A stretch of DNA of 64,000 bases. Source: Symsagittifera roscoffensis. Taxonomy: Eukaryota > Xenacoelomorpha > Acoela > Convolutidae. A program made the translations under genes and the position numbers. Shown in pieces: positions 9,346-18,812 of the stretch. The stretch spans positions 28,656,495 through 28,720,494 of the forward strand of contig NC_087067.1 in NCBI RefSeq assembly GCF_963678635.1, written 5' to 3'. Below the pieces are notes generated by a model. The model ran no database searches, was not told where the DNA came from, and worked only from the letters and a program-made list of their open reading frames with translations. How positions within the stretch are numbered: position 1 is the stretch's first letter; every line of letters starts with the position of its first letter.

Positions 9346-10659
9346 ATGCAAGAGGGAGACTATTTAATAGTGGATCCTGCTTGTGAAGTGAATGAAAGGG
9401 GTACCCGCGACAAGAACGACGGGAATGAGGTGGTGGACGATTGCGATCTACCACTGGATCTCGAGTTGACTGAGCGAGTAGAGGTGGACGATGAAACTCT
9501 ACCCTATGCCGAAGAAGACTGGGATTGCCCAGAACAAACCGAAACTGACAGAGGAATACAGCCTGACTTTCCGCTCACTATGGAGACACGCCAGAGTAAG
9601 AGAGGTAAAAACCAGAAGAAATACAATCCGTATGGCGAGGACTTCGTTGTAGACCGGATAGTAGTGAGTGATGTCATAGACTCGCTGGTGGGGCTGGACG
9701 AAGTAGCGATGCTAGAAGAAATCGACCTTGTGAACGATATGGATCAAGATTGGATCGACGATCGATCAGAACCGGAAGTGGAGTTCGAACCAGAGGCGGA
9801 ACAGACTCATGAGCAAGAACTAACAAACTTGCGCGTGCTCGAATGGCTCCATGATCTGCCGACAGATCCAAAAGAGACGATCCTGACGATTCAGGACGTC
9901 GATAGGGACGGCGTCAAATACATCAGTCATGATAATACCGAGTCCAACTGGGTCGCCCCAGATGGTCCTCTACGTGCTCCACAATCCAACCTCGGTCTCC
10001 TAGACTTTGGGCGATCGACGGGGACGTCGATGGATATTTTTGTCCGGGGAGTGGGGGTAGGACTCACCCACACCGAAAATCTCATGATAAAAAAATTGAA
10101 ATCGGCAAGGGAAACCGGAGAACTAGAGACAGAGGGCGAGAATGCTAAGAAACCACCTTTTGGACGAATCTTTGAATCGTATTTTGATCTACCGAACCAT
10201 TATTCGAACAATATCGTTATAACGGACAGCGATTTCATACTCACGGAACGCACGTGCGCCATAGCGATAACGGCGGACGTAAGCTTCAAAACAGCACTAG
10301 CGGCCGACTTTAAAAGAGAGTACAAAAATATCGAGTTTTTGTGGAAACAGAGGCCGGGTGTAGGAGGAATGATAGCGTTGCCCCCTGTTGCATCACAGAT
10401 ACCAGGGAAATATTTGTGTTTTTTGGTTACGAAAGCTACTGATAGGCAACACGTGAATCCGGAGAGCTTGGTATTGGCCTTGACTCGACTTAGGGATTTC
10501 CTGGTTGAGAGAGGTGTGACCTCTCTCTCGTTGCCAGTTTACGATCCCAATAGAGGGAAGCTACACCCGAGAGAGTTGTACGCTCTTGTGCATGTGATAT
10601 TTTCAGAGACTGACATAGAGGTTTATTTACATAAAAAATACTATCTGAGCATATGCTGA
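9346..10659 (+). CDS. ORF3: acidic N-terminus plus macro domain
   Basis: A 437-aa ORF in the position where an env-like gene would sit. It begins 15 nt after the pol stop and in the same frame as pol. Residues 1 to about 170 are very rich in Asp/Glu. Residues about 288-437 look like a macro domain of the TARG1/ALC1-like group: a start like a macro beta-strand (NNIVITDSDFIL), a helix with ALAADFKREY, a strand with LCFLVTKAT, a helix (LALTRLRDFLVERGV), the strand SLSLPVYDP, and a final strand DIEVYLHKKYYL. Macro domains bind or hydrolyse ADP-ribose adducts. The usual Gly-rich catalytic loop after SLPVYDP is diverged (NRGKL), so binding rather than hydrolysis is possible. The domain is also recognisable in the inverted copy at 26-27 kb, so it belongs to the element. 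No signal peptide or membrane segment is seen. Confidence 0.72.
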   Translation: MQEGDYLIVDPACEVNERGTRDKNDGNEVVDDCDLPLDLELTERVEVDDETLPYAEEDWDCPEQTETDRGIQPDFPLTMETRQSKRGKNQKKYNPYGEDFVVDRIVVSDVIDSLVGLDEVAMLEEIDLVNDMDQDWIDDRSEPEVEFEPEAEQTHEQELTNLRVLEWLHDLPTDPKETILTIQDVDRDGVKYISHDNTESNWVAPDGPLRAPQSNLGLLDFGRSTGTSMDIFVRGVGVGLTHTENLMIKKLKSARETGELETEGENAKKPPFGRIFESYFDLPNHYSNNIVITDSDFILTERTCAIAITADVSFKTALAADFKREYKNIEFLWKQRPGVGGMIALPPVASQIPGKYLCFLVTKATDRQHVNPESLVLALTRLRDFLVERGVTSLSLPVYDPNRGKLHPRELYALVHVIFSETDIEVYLHKKYYLSIC

Positions 10660-11124
10660 GAATGGCGCTCGGCGATAAGTGGTTTTTGTTAAGTTATTCG
10701 ATAGGAATTAGAGTCAAGTTTTAGATTAGGTTAGGTTTTAGATACAGTATTAGGGATTAGGTTTTTATGTGATAGTATAGGTGTGTGATGTTTATGTGTT
10801 TATGTTATGTTATTGTTATGATATGTTTTATGTTTGTGTCATAAAAGACCTGGGGCACCCCAGGTCATCAAGGTGACAGCGCACATTCGTGCTACTCTGA
10901 CAAAGGTAAAGGTGGACGATCCACCTTGGTGCTAAAGTTTTAAATCAGAATTGAAAAAGAGAATTTCAATGGAGAGTTTTAGAGAATTGATTGATGTTGT
11001 ATCCTAAAATGATGGTTCCAAATCGCGACCTGTTTTTTAGATCTTGATTGATCGAAAATTGTTTACTGAACACTGAATCAGAAGAGACAGAAAGAGATTA
11101 CACGAAGAATCAACACGAAAAGAA
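10660..11124 (+). promoter_or_regulatory. ORF3-ORF4 spacer with hairpins
   Basis: A 465-nt AT-rich spacer without coding signal. It holds a perfect hairpin, GACCTGGGG-CA-CCCCAGGTC, at 10847-10866, and a second palindrome AGGTGGA-CGA-TCCACCT near 10911-10928. The second is recognisable in the inverted copy at about 26035-26055, where the spacer is otherwise decayed. Possible roles are internal initiation, a splice acceptor region for a subgenomic RNA, or a promoter for ORF4; none is shown. Confidence 0.4.
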
Positions 11125-12519
11125 ATGGGAGACACTAACGAACTCATGGAATTCCTCTCAGCGAGTCTAGGAGCGACTCTAGACGAGATCTATCAGCGGC
11201 TGATCGATTGTGATTTTACACGAGAAGACCCGGGGTTGGCGATGTTTGTGGTCGCACTCCTCAATGCACTGGGAAGAGAGGGTCGAGGGAATCGCCCTAC
11301 GGAAGTCGTGTTGATGTTGGCCTTCGGTGAGTCCGGGACCGCCGAGAGAGGCCGAAACCGATTGATGAGATGGAGGCGCGGAGAAATGTCTGGCCACGAC
11401 CTGGCTCGTGAGCCGGGACTAGGTGAGCAAAGGGACCACCGGCTAGGTGAGATGCCCTTGCCCGTCCAACCTGCGCAGCCACTCATTGGAGCGAAGAGAC
11501 AGCGTGATGGGCCAGGCCCGTCACACTCGGTCGACTCTCCAACAGCTGCTCCTCCCCTGAAGAGAGTGAGAGTGAGCGAGATAGAGATCCAGACGTCGGA
11601 AACGATTGAAACACTGGAGAAGAAGGAGAGGGATCAGAGTGAGCTGTGTGCCAAACTTCAGGAATACAGGGCCATAGCTCGGGAGAGAGACGAATGGAAA
11701 AAGAAATTTGAAGATCTGCAGGTGGCCTACAAGGAGGACGAGATAAAGCACCTGAAGGCGCTGTATATGGCGAAGGTGAGCCAAGCGTCACCGGAAATTC
11801 TGGCGAGCATGAGACCCTCGGAGGGATCTAACGACACACGCCCCAAGACAACAGCGCAGGAGCTGTGCGCATCGAGAGGACCTGAGGTTCTGGATTTGCG
11901 TGCATCAAGGGGGACCGAGGCTCCTCAGCAGACGAGACCGTCTGCTTCGAATCAGAGGTTCACGATACCAGATCCTTCGGACACCTATCTAGCTCCTCAA
12001 TTCCAGGAATCATTTAACCAAGTGGCCAGAGCCGCAATGGATGAAATCAACAGAGGCACTGAGCGGACACTGGCTAGGATCGTTCCTTCCCAGCGTCGTG
12101 ATCATTCATCAAATAGCTCGGAGCGAGCAACCCGCACGATAGCGTGTTCTGCGCCTGGTGGAGTCTTTGAGAAGTCTCGCGTGGTAGACATCAGGAAGAA
12201 TCTGATGACACGTCATCAGTTCACGCAAGTGCCAGCCGAGCATCCTCGAGCCTGCTTGAATGACATGAGCTGGAACCCCGCCACGAGCGACCAAGTAATT
12301 CCCCCAGGGAGTCGCCATTTGATCATTGGAGACAGTCTGGTGAGAGATCTGAATGAGATCTTCGCCTATGGTCAGACTACCACTCTGTCCTTTGGAGGAG
12401 CCTCAGTGGCTCAAGTTATCAAAATGATGGAGTTCCAGGGCGAGGATCATCTGGATACGTTAATAATAATGCTGGGGACTTCTCACAAATACCAAATGCC
12501 GCGGAATCATTACAAATGA
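11125..12519 (+). pseudogene. ORF4: coiled coil plus SGNH-like start
   Basis: The true element sequence ends near 12483; the last codons are read by chance into element B. Residues 1 to about 90 are a conserved N-terminal domain also seen in the inverted copy (start near 25815). A basic PLKRVRV segment (about 145) could be a nuclear signal. Residues about 155-225 form a charged coiled coil. From about residue 395 the sequence matches the start of an SGNH/GDSL hydrolase-like fold: GDSLVRDL with GDS at 402-404 (block I), a Gly in SFGGASVAQV (block II), and LGTS where block III (GxN) is expected. The C-terminal half is missing here but present in copy 2. SGNH-type domains are known from ORF1 of some CR1-like LINEs; here one follows a Ty3-type pol. 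The function could be lipid or acyl binding/hydrolysis; that is inference. Confidence 0.68.
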
Positions 12520-13966
12520 CAATGAATCTATACCTAATGGGTGAATCGTCAATAACAACAACTAAACCATTAATGGTATTCACAGGTACAGACCCTGAAT
12601 ATTCCGTAGAAGATTATTTAAATGCAGTCTTAGCAAGTTTAATTTTAAATATAGGACCTGAACCAATGAATACACCACTTCACCACAATTGAATACATAG
12701 ACGCACTGTAATCCAAATCACGCTTGATGGCGCAGCTCAAAAATTGTTTTCAGTTTTACCTATAGTTATAAAATCAGATTGGAAAAGATTCATACAAAGA
12801 TTCTGGTCGATTCTGAAAGAAACAAACAACATCAAAGAGTTTTAGGTAATGAAATCCCTCTTCAATTCGAGAACCAGAATTAGATTTTAGAAAACTAGTT
12901 GATCAACTAATACAAGCAGAAATCACACTGAAACGCGAAGAATCAGAGAATCTTAAAATACAAAACGTTGATAGAATCCAAACAAATACCACACACATAA
13001 ATAACATACATGACTCAGATGTAGATTTATCCAAAAAATCACTGAAATTTAGAACATCTCTGAGAAAAACCCAAATTTTCAAGATGAACGATCTTTCAAA
13101 AAATGGTGCAATTTTTGCCGAAGATACGGACTCAGCATTGCCTAGTGTCGTCAAAAACAGCAAGATAACCAAAATAAACCACAAAAGTACAAAGAACCAA
13201 AAAAATCATTTTATCAATTCATAAAAAAAGACCAAAATATACCAAATAAAAATTTTCATAGTAAAATTAGCTCTGGAAAACTACTTCCAAATAATTCATA
13301 TTCTTCAAGAAACCAATCACCTTATAACTCTAGTTATCGAGGTAGATCACCAGATCAAAGAATTTCACGAAATTTCTCACAAAATAGATACAGTCGATCA
13401 AAAAGTCAAAATAATCAGTATCGAAACAACTATTCACTTTCAAATTCAAACAGACGAGAATATTCTGTTGATAACAGTTCCCACTCAAACTCTAGGAATA
13501 GACACTATTCAAATAATAGATCACGAAACTCATCCTACAATAGCAACAGAAACTATTCAAACAATAGGAATAGAAGCTATTCAAATAATCGAAACCAACG
13601 TTATCAAAACAACAGATCAAGAACTAATTCAAACAATAGATCAAAGTATCAAAGACCCAATAACAATTACTATCAAAATAAACCACGAAATAACTCGCAA
13701 AATAGAAACTCAAACTATAACAATCAACAAAGGAATTTTCTCAATCCCCTCATAGGAACAATAACCGTTATCCTGACTCCCAAAACAATTATAGAAGCAA
13801 CACACCAAAACATCAAAGGCAAATAAATCAAATACAAACAACTGAAGAAACAAATTCAGACCCCCATGGTATCGATAGAACAGAAAGTACTGAATTACAA
13901 TTAAATCACATTAATTGTGAATCAACACACAGCGGAAGTGATACAGACAACCCCATCTCAGTCAAA
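12520..13966 (+). pseudogene. gag: Gag remnant of element B
   Basis: Broken in all frames. A capsid-like stretch is recognisable around 12580-12840 (MVFTGTDPEYSVEDYLNA, then TLDGAAQKLFSVLP). Near 13104 the zinc-knuckle start CNFC is left, but its downstream His appears replaced (YGLS). From 13262 to 13757 a continuous frame encodes an Asn/Ser/Arg/Tyr-rich tract with repeated SNNR/YSNN units, as in the nucleic-acid-binding tails of some Gag proteins. Several stops and indels make it non-functional. Confidence 0.6.
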
Positions 13967-14659
13967 ATGGTTGAAGTTGAAAACAACTATGCACCTATTA
14001 TATATGAACAACATTTTCATTCACTTATTTACGAAAATCAATTGGAATTTCTTCAAGATTATTATAATAGACCCACAAGTAATAATGTACCAGTAGTACA
14101 AGAAGTAAACGAAACAAACACCGTACTCAAACCTGAAAAAGACCAAGTACCTTGTTCAAGTACAGATCACATTTATCAAAACATACAAAAAGAATCACCA
14201 AGAGAAAAAATTGGGACGGTTCCATTTCTCTTGGAAAGTCCAAAAAACAAAGAATTTCAACAACCGGACCTTGAAAAAGATTTTTTAATTGACTCAGGAG
14301 CAGAATCAAATTTCATTAACATTCCCACTTGGAATGAAATCAAAATACTACATCCAAAATTAATACACTTGAAAACAACCATTAAATTAGCAACAGCACA
14401 AGGCTCAACATTAAAAAACTATGGAAAAATCGAACTTTTCCTTGTTCCCACTAGAACAATGGAACAAAATAAATTCCTAAACAAACCGTTTAAACAAACA
14501 TTCCACACAACAGACATAAAACACAGCATAGGCATAATTATATGCATATTGTTCAAGGACCTAGGTGATGAGTCCTTGTTCAAGAGATGTAATTTCTTGT
14601 TTCCAGTTGTTACCATTTCTCATAAGGCCGGAACCGCGAACTCTCACTTAGTTGGTTAA
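13967..14659 (+). pseudogene. Protease remnant of element B
   Basis: A 230-codon open stretch. Its middle part carries the retropepsin-type motif LIDSGAESNFI, with the catalytic Asp codon at 14291, followed by a strand LKTTIKLATAQGS typical of pepsin-like flaps and by IELFLVP. The last 40 codons or so (from about 14547) do not resemble a protease and have a different base composition, so an insertion or frameshift near 14550 is likely. The second conserved motif (ILG-type) is not seen. Confidence 0.6.
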
Positions 14660-15635
14660 ATACCTTAGCAATCATTTGGGATAAAAACATGTGACTATAA
14701 TAAACACTATCCACATCAAAAAACTATTTCACCCATGACATAAGATACAATAATATAAAAACAAAGAATCTGAGAATTGAAAATAAAGCGGTTAATCGAT
14801 CAAAGCAAAAACAAAGCGTCGTTTAAAATCAAACAAACGGCAAAAATTTTGCTGCACAAATTTCGAATATAAATTACCTTTCTAATCACTTGGCCTTCTT
14901 ATTGAACCTCAAACTTCAAAACAGCTTAGACAACAAATGAACTTGAAAAGGGTTTCCAATTAATCAAAACCAACTTTGCCATAAATATAACTAAATATAT
15001 TCCAACAATAAACATTTTAAATAGTAAAACCCATATTATACACCCATATCATTTTGTAAACACAGACTATGAACACACAAGAATGAAAAACACAGCTTTA
15101 ACATTTTTTCGAAGAATAAACAAACAGCCACCACTTTTCTCCAAATTTTACCCTATAGACAATCAGGAACGAAACCACTATCAGGAAATGTAAATAACTT
15201 ATCAACCAAATAAGTTCACCAGTATGATAAAAACCAAAATGAACAACATCTCTGTTTGTCAGACCTTGAATTTAGACCAATTCATAAATTTTTTCGTGTA
15301 ACAATTGCATCCATAAAATACATGAAACTTTCAAACTCTGATACTTTTTCTTTACATGTAAACAGCAATTCACCATACCAAATAACCTAACCTCTCGGAC
15401 TCATTGCATTGTGAAACAAATGCAACTACTTCAGTCACAAACGAAGTAGCATATCGAGTCAACAAAATATTACATTTACTAGATATATGTCAATAAACTA
15501 TTCTTGATGAAGAACTATCGATTAATAAAATGATAAGTAACGAAAAAAAGTACAGACTATTTCACAAAAACACCCTCGTTTACACCAACTTTTAAAATAT
15601 CACATTATCCAGCAGAACGACAAAATTTTTTAGTA
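14660..15635 (+). other. Decayed protease-RT linker of element B
   Basis: About 1 kb of AT-rich sequence with stops in every frame, lying between the protease and RT remnants. No domain is recognisable; by position it is the linker region of pol. Confidence 0.4.
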
Positions 15636-17008
15636 ATGTTTAATTTTCAGCACTCTCAAACAACACAAAAAGAATTTGACAAATTAGCCATTTTTTTATT
15701 AAAATACCCAACAGTTTATACAACATCTAAAATTGACATTGGAAAAATAAATTCACCATTACATCTACCTTTGAAGTCTGATGCAATTTTCAAAAAACAA
15801 AGAGCAAGCAAAGTACCAATTCACTTACATGATAAAGTAAATAGATTACTTGACATTTTAGAACAAAATGATATGATATCTCCAGTAAATAAAAAAGAAC
15901 AACGAAAAGGAAACAATTTTAATGACTCAGTTATCATCCTAGCTAAAGTAGAATCACTAAAAATTGTTCTAGACTCTAGATATCTCAATTCACTAATTGA
16001 TGAATCCAAAGGTAATTGGCCTATTAAACCCATTCAAGTAATTCTAACAAAAAAAAACAACAAAAATAATTTTTCTTAACCGCAGATTTGAAAAGTGCAT
16101 ATTATCGAATGCCATTAGACAAGAAATCACGACGATTGACACAATTTGTTATTGGAAATCAACAATACGAATTCATTAGATTATTCTATGGAATATCCAT
16201 AGGACCAGCAGCTTTTTCAGCTTTTATGATAAAATTTTTGGACAGTTTGTACTCAAGAAAAAAGCAATCACATACTTAGACGATGTTTTCATGCAATCAT
16301 AAACTAAAGATGAAATGTTTATAGTTTTGGAACAATATCATCAAATACTAAAAAACGAAAACATGAAAGCAGCCCCGGACAAGCCACATTTTTTCTTAAC
16401 ACGCTTAAAATTTCTTAGACATAATATTGAAAGAAACACTATAGCTCCATCAAAATCACACACAGATGCAATTCAAAGACTCCCGCCAGCTACAAACAAA
16501 CAGAAAATCCGAGATATCCTTGGAATGTTAAATTTCTTATGTAAATATGTATACAAAATGCAATTATACTTAAGGCCATTCTATAACAATCTAAGACAGC
16601 AAAACAACTTTGAATGGACAACACAACATCAAACACGAGTTGAAGAAATCAAAAAACTCCTAACATAACAAATATCAAATACAATTCCAGGCCCCAATCA
16701 ACCATTTTATGCAATGTGCGATTTTTCAAATTTTTGGCATCGGCGCAGCTTTGTTACAATCACACAATGGAAGGAATAAAATGAATCTCATATCAGCAAA
16801 CTCTCGCTTAATTACCCAAGCTGAACTACGACTCTCTACCCTTATGAGAGAATGCACAACTATAATATATACACTTACAGAATATGAATTTTTGATACTT
16901 GGATCAAAACCTGCAACAGTTTTATTTACAGGTCACAACCAATTATATTTCTTTTTACAGGAAAATCAAATCCAAACAATAGAGTTTACAGATTTCAATT
17001 TTTTCTAA
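15636..17008 (+). pseudogene. pol: RT-RNase H remnant of element B
   Basis: Several frames together cover the RT: an N-terminal palm segment (15636-16079, with IVLDSRYLNSLID), then TADLKSAYYRMPLD at about 16083, then YGISIGPAAFSAFM, then the catalytic YLDD at 16273-16284 in a third frame, and the thumb/connection (16315-16668). RNase H follows, with an Asp in AMCDFSNF near 16715 and an alpha-helical RECTTIIYTLTEYEFLILG. At least three frameshifts and several stops separate these segments, so the enzyme is dead. Confidence 0.75.
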
Positions 17009-17639
17009 TGAAATTTCCGAATTTACAAATAATTTGGACAGCAGGAATAAACCTTGCATTACCAAATACAATAAGTAGAAATACACCACTTGAACCACTT
17101 TCACATTAGATTGTCAAAATTATCACTATGAAGTTGATTTATTAGATACTTCCACATTTAACCAATTCCATTTTCACAATGGAATAAAAAAAATACCCAA
17201 CAAAAACAAATTAAACAACAACCACACAAAAAAGACCCTTTTCCATTAATAGAAAAATAAAACTTAACCGATACCATAAATTTATCAGGACCATTACGAA
17301 ATGATTTAAAATATACAACAAATCAAGTTTTTAACCTTCATGACCCACTTAACACAATACCCCTATCAAAACTAGAATTAGACAATTTTTATTTTACCAA
17401 CAACAGAGAAAATAACAGTATAAATATTACGAAACTACCAAAATCTTGACCCTGTTATCAGACAACTCAAATCATGGCACAAACATAAAACTAAAATAAA
17501 AAAAGCTGATAGCAAATTTTTGGGAAAAAAAACACTCCTCCGACATTTCAGAAAAATTAACAAGACTACTATAAATGAAAACACAGTTCTTCTAGAATAT
17601 CAAATACCTGATTTTTAAGTACCCTGTCTTCCTTTAAGC
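17009..17639 (+). other. RNase H-integrase linker, decayed
   Basis: About 630 bases of AT-rich sequence between the RNase H and integrase remnants. Stops occur in all frames and no domain is recognised. Confidence 0.35.
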
Positions 17640-18812
17640 ATGATGTTGATAGCATTCAATATGTCACATTCATTAAATACAAAAGGACACTCAGGATCAG
17701 AAAAGACATACTCTATATTACCCCAAATTTTACTTCCAATATGCACCATTTTGGATCAAAGTAAATTGTAACGACTGTATATTATGTCAGTTAAATAAAC
17801 CTTACCGGAATCAAAAGCAAATTGCACAAAAACAAGATTTTAAAGGACAAAGTCTATATTAAATAATAGAGTTTTAGTTGACAAAAGTTCACCATCCTCC
17901 GAAGGAAACTCTTATATAAGGGTCATTGTTGATGCATTTACGCACTACGTAGCACTCAACCCAGTACCACATTGTAATGTTTATTACGCATATACAACAA
18001 TTTACGAACATTGGATAGCTAAGTTCGGAGTTCGGATTACCCGAAATACTAGTCACAGATAACGGCACAGAATTTATAAACAATGAAATCATCACACTAT
18101 GTCACTTATATAATATCAAATATAAACCACATACTTCTCATGCACCTTAAACAAACAGATTAGTCGAAGGTACGAACCGTTCCTTTCAAGAATTCCTTAG
18201 TTGTATCATTGATGGAAATGATACACGATACATGATTGGTAAGCAGATGTAAAAATTTTCCCTTTATCTTATACTTCAAAAATCACAATAATTTTAGGAA
18301 CGTCAACATACGAAATGGTATTTAACCAATAACAACGAAAACCAATTATGTTCAAAGCAAATGCTCACACAAATACACAAGGTTATTGTCAACCAAATAA
18401 AGATTCAATATGCTATTATCTACCGTTACATACACATGATGAAGATCACATTCATCATCCAGAAATTTTAAAATTAGCTTCTGGCACACATACTAAATGG
18501 ATTTTAATGACAGATAAAAAACCTTATGAAATATACCAAAAAGTAACAACGAAATTGTTACAAATACAAAACATAAGTAACCAAATTATTTCAGGCTTTA
18601 TGCCAGCAACAGAACTAAAAATCGGAACATTCGTTTTAATTCCAAATTTCGACGCACAAAAAGGAACCTCTAAAAAAATACAACTATTCCGAAAAGGACC
18701 ATATCAAATAATCGATAAACCCACTGAAGTTACATACAAATTCATTGACTTTAATAAACAAGACATTGTTCAACATCGTAACAACCTATTACCTTATTAT
18801 TCAAAGGAATAA
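17640..18812 (+). pseudogene. Integrase remnant of element B
   Basis: The zinc-binding region survives in pieces (HSLNTKGHSG near 17670 and CNDCILCQ near 17770). The catalytic triad can be located: Asp in VIVDAFTHY (codon 17931), Asp in VTDNGTEF (codon 18058) and Glu in LVEGTNR (codon 18166), with 35 residues between the last two (DD35E spacing). A 154-codon frame at 18348-18812 covers the C-terminal region, including a small SH3-like segment (LKIGTFVLIPNFDAQKG, then RKGPYQIID). Frameshifts and stops break the rest. Confidence 0.72.

Larger units (their letters stand above)
437..12483 (+). mobile_element. Ty3/gypsy-like retroelement A, copy 1
   Basis: Order on the plus strand: leader, gag (1148-4216), pol (4213-9330), ORF3 with macro domain (9346-10659), an intergenic region with hairpins, and ORF4 (11125 to the break near 12483). 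Domain order protease-RT-RNase H-integrase is that of Ty3/gypsy (Metaviridae-type) elements. pol is intact over 1705 codons with all catalytic residues visible, so this copy is fairly young apart from one TAG in gag. The 3' part of ORF4 and any 3' LTR are absent because an unrelated AT-rich element (B) begins at about 12484. The left boundary is uncertain. A second, inverted copy lies at 23777-31640. Confidence 0.8.

Noticed and set aside
12903-13184. Minus-strand 93-aa ORF in element B
   Set aside because: Antisense to the decayed gag and apparently hydrophobic only because of AT-rich codons.
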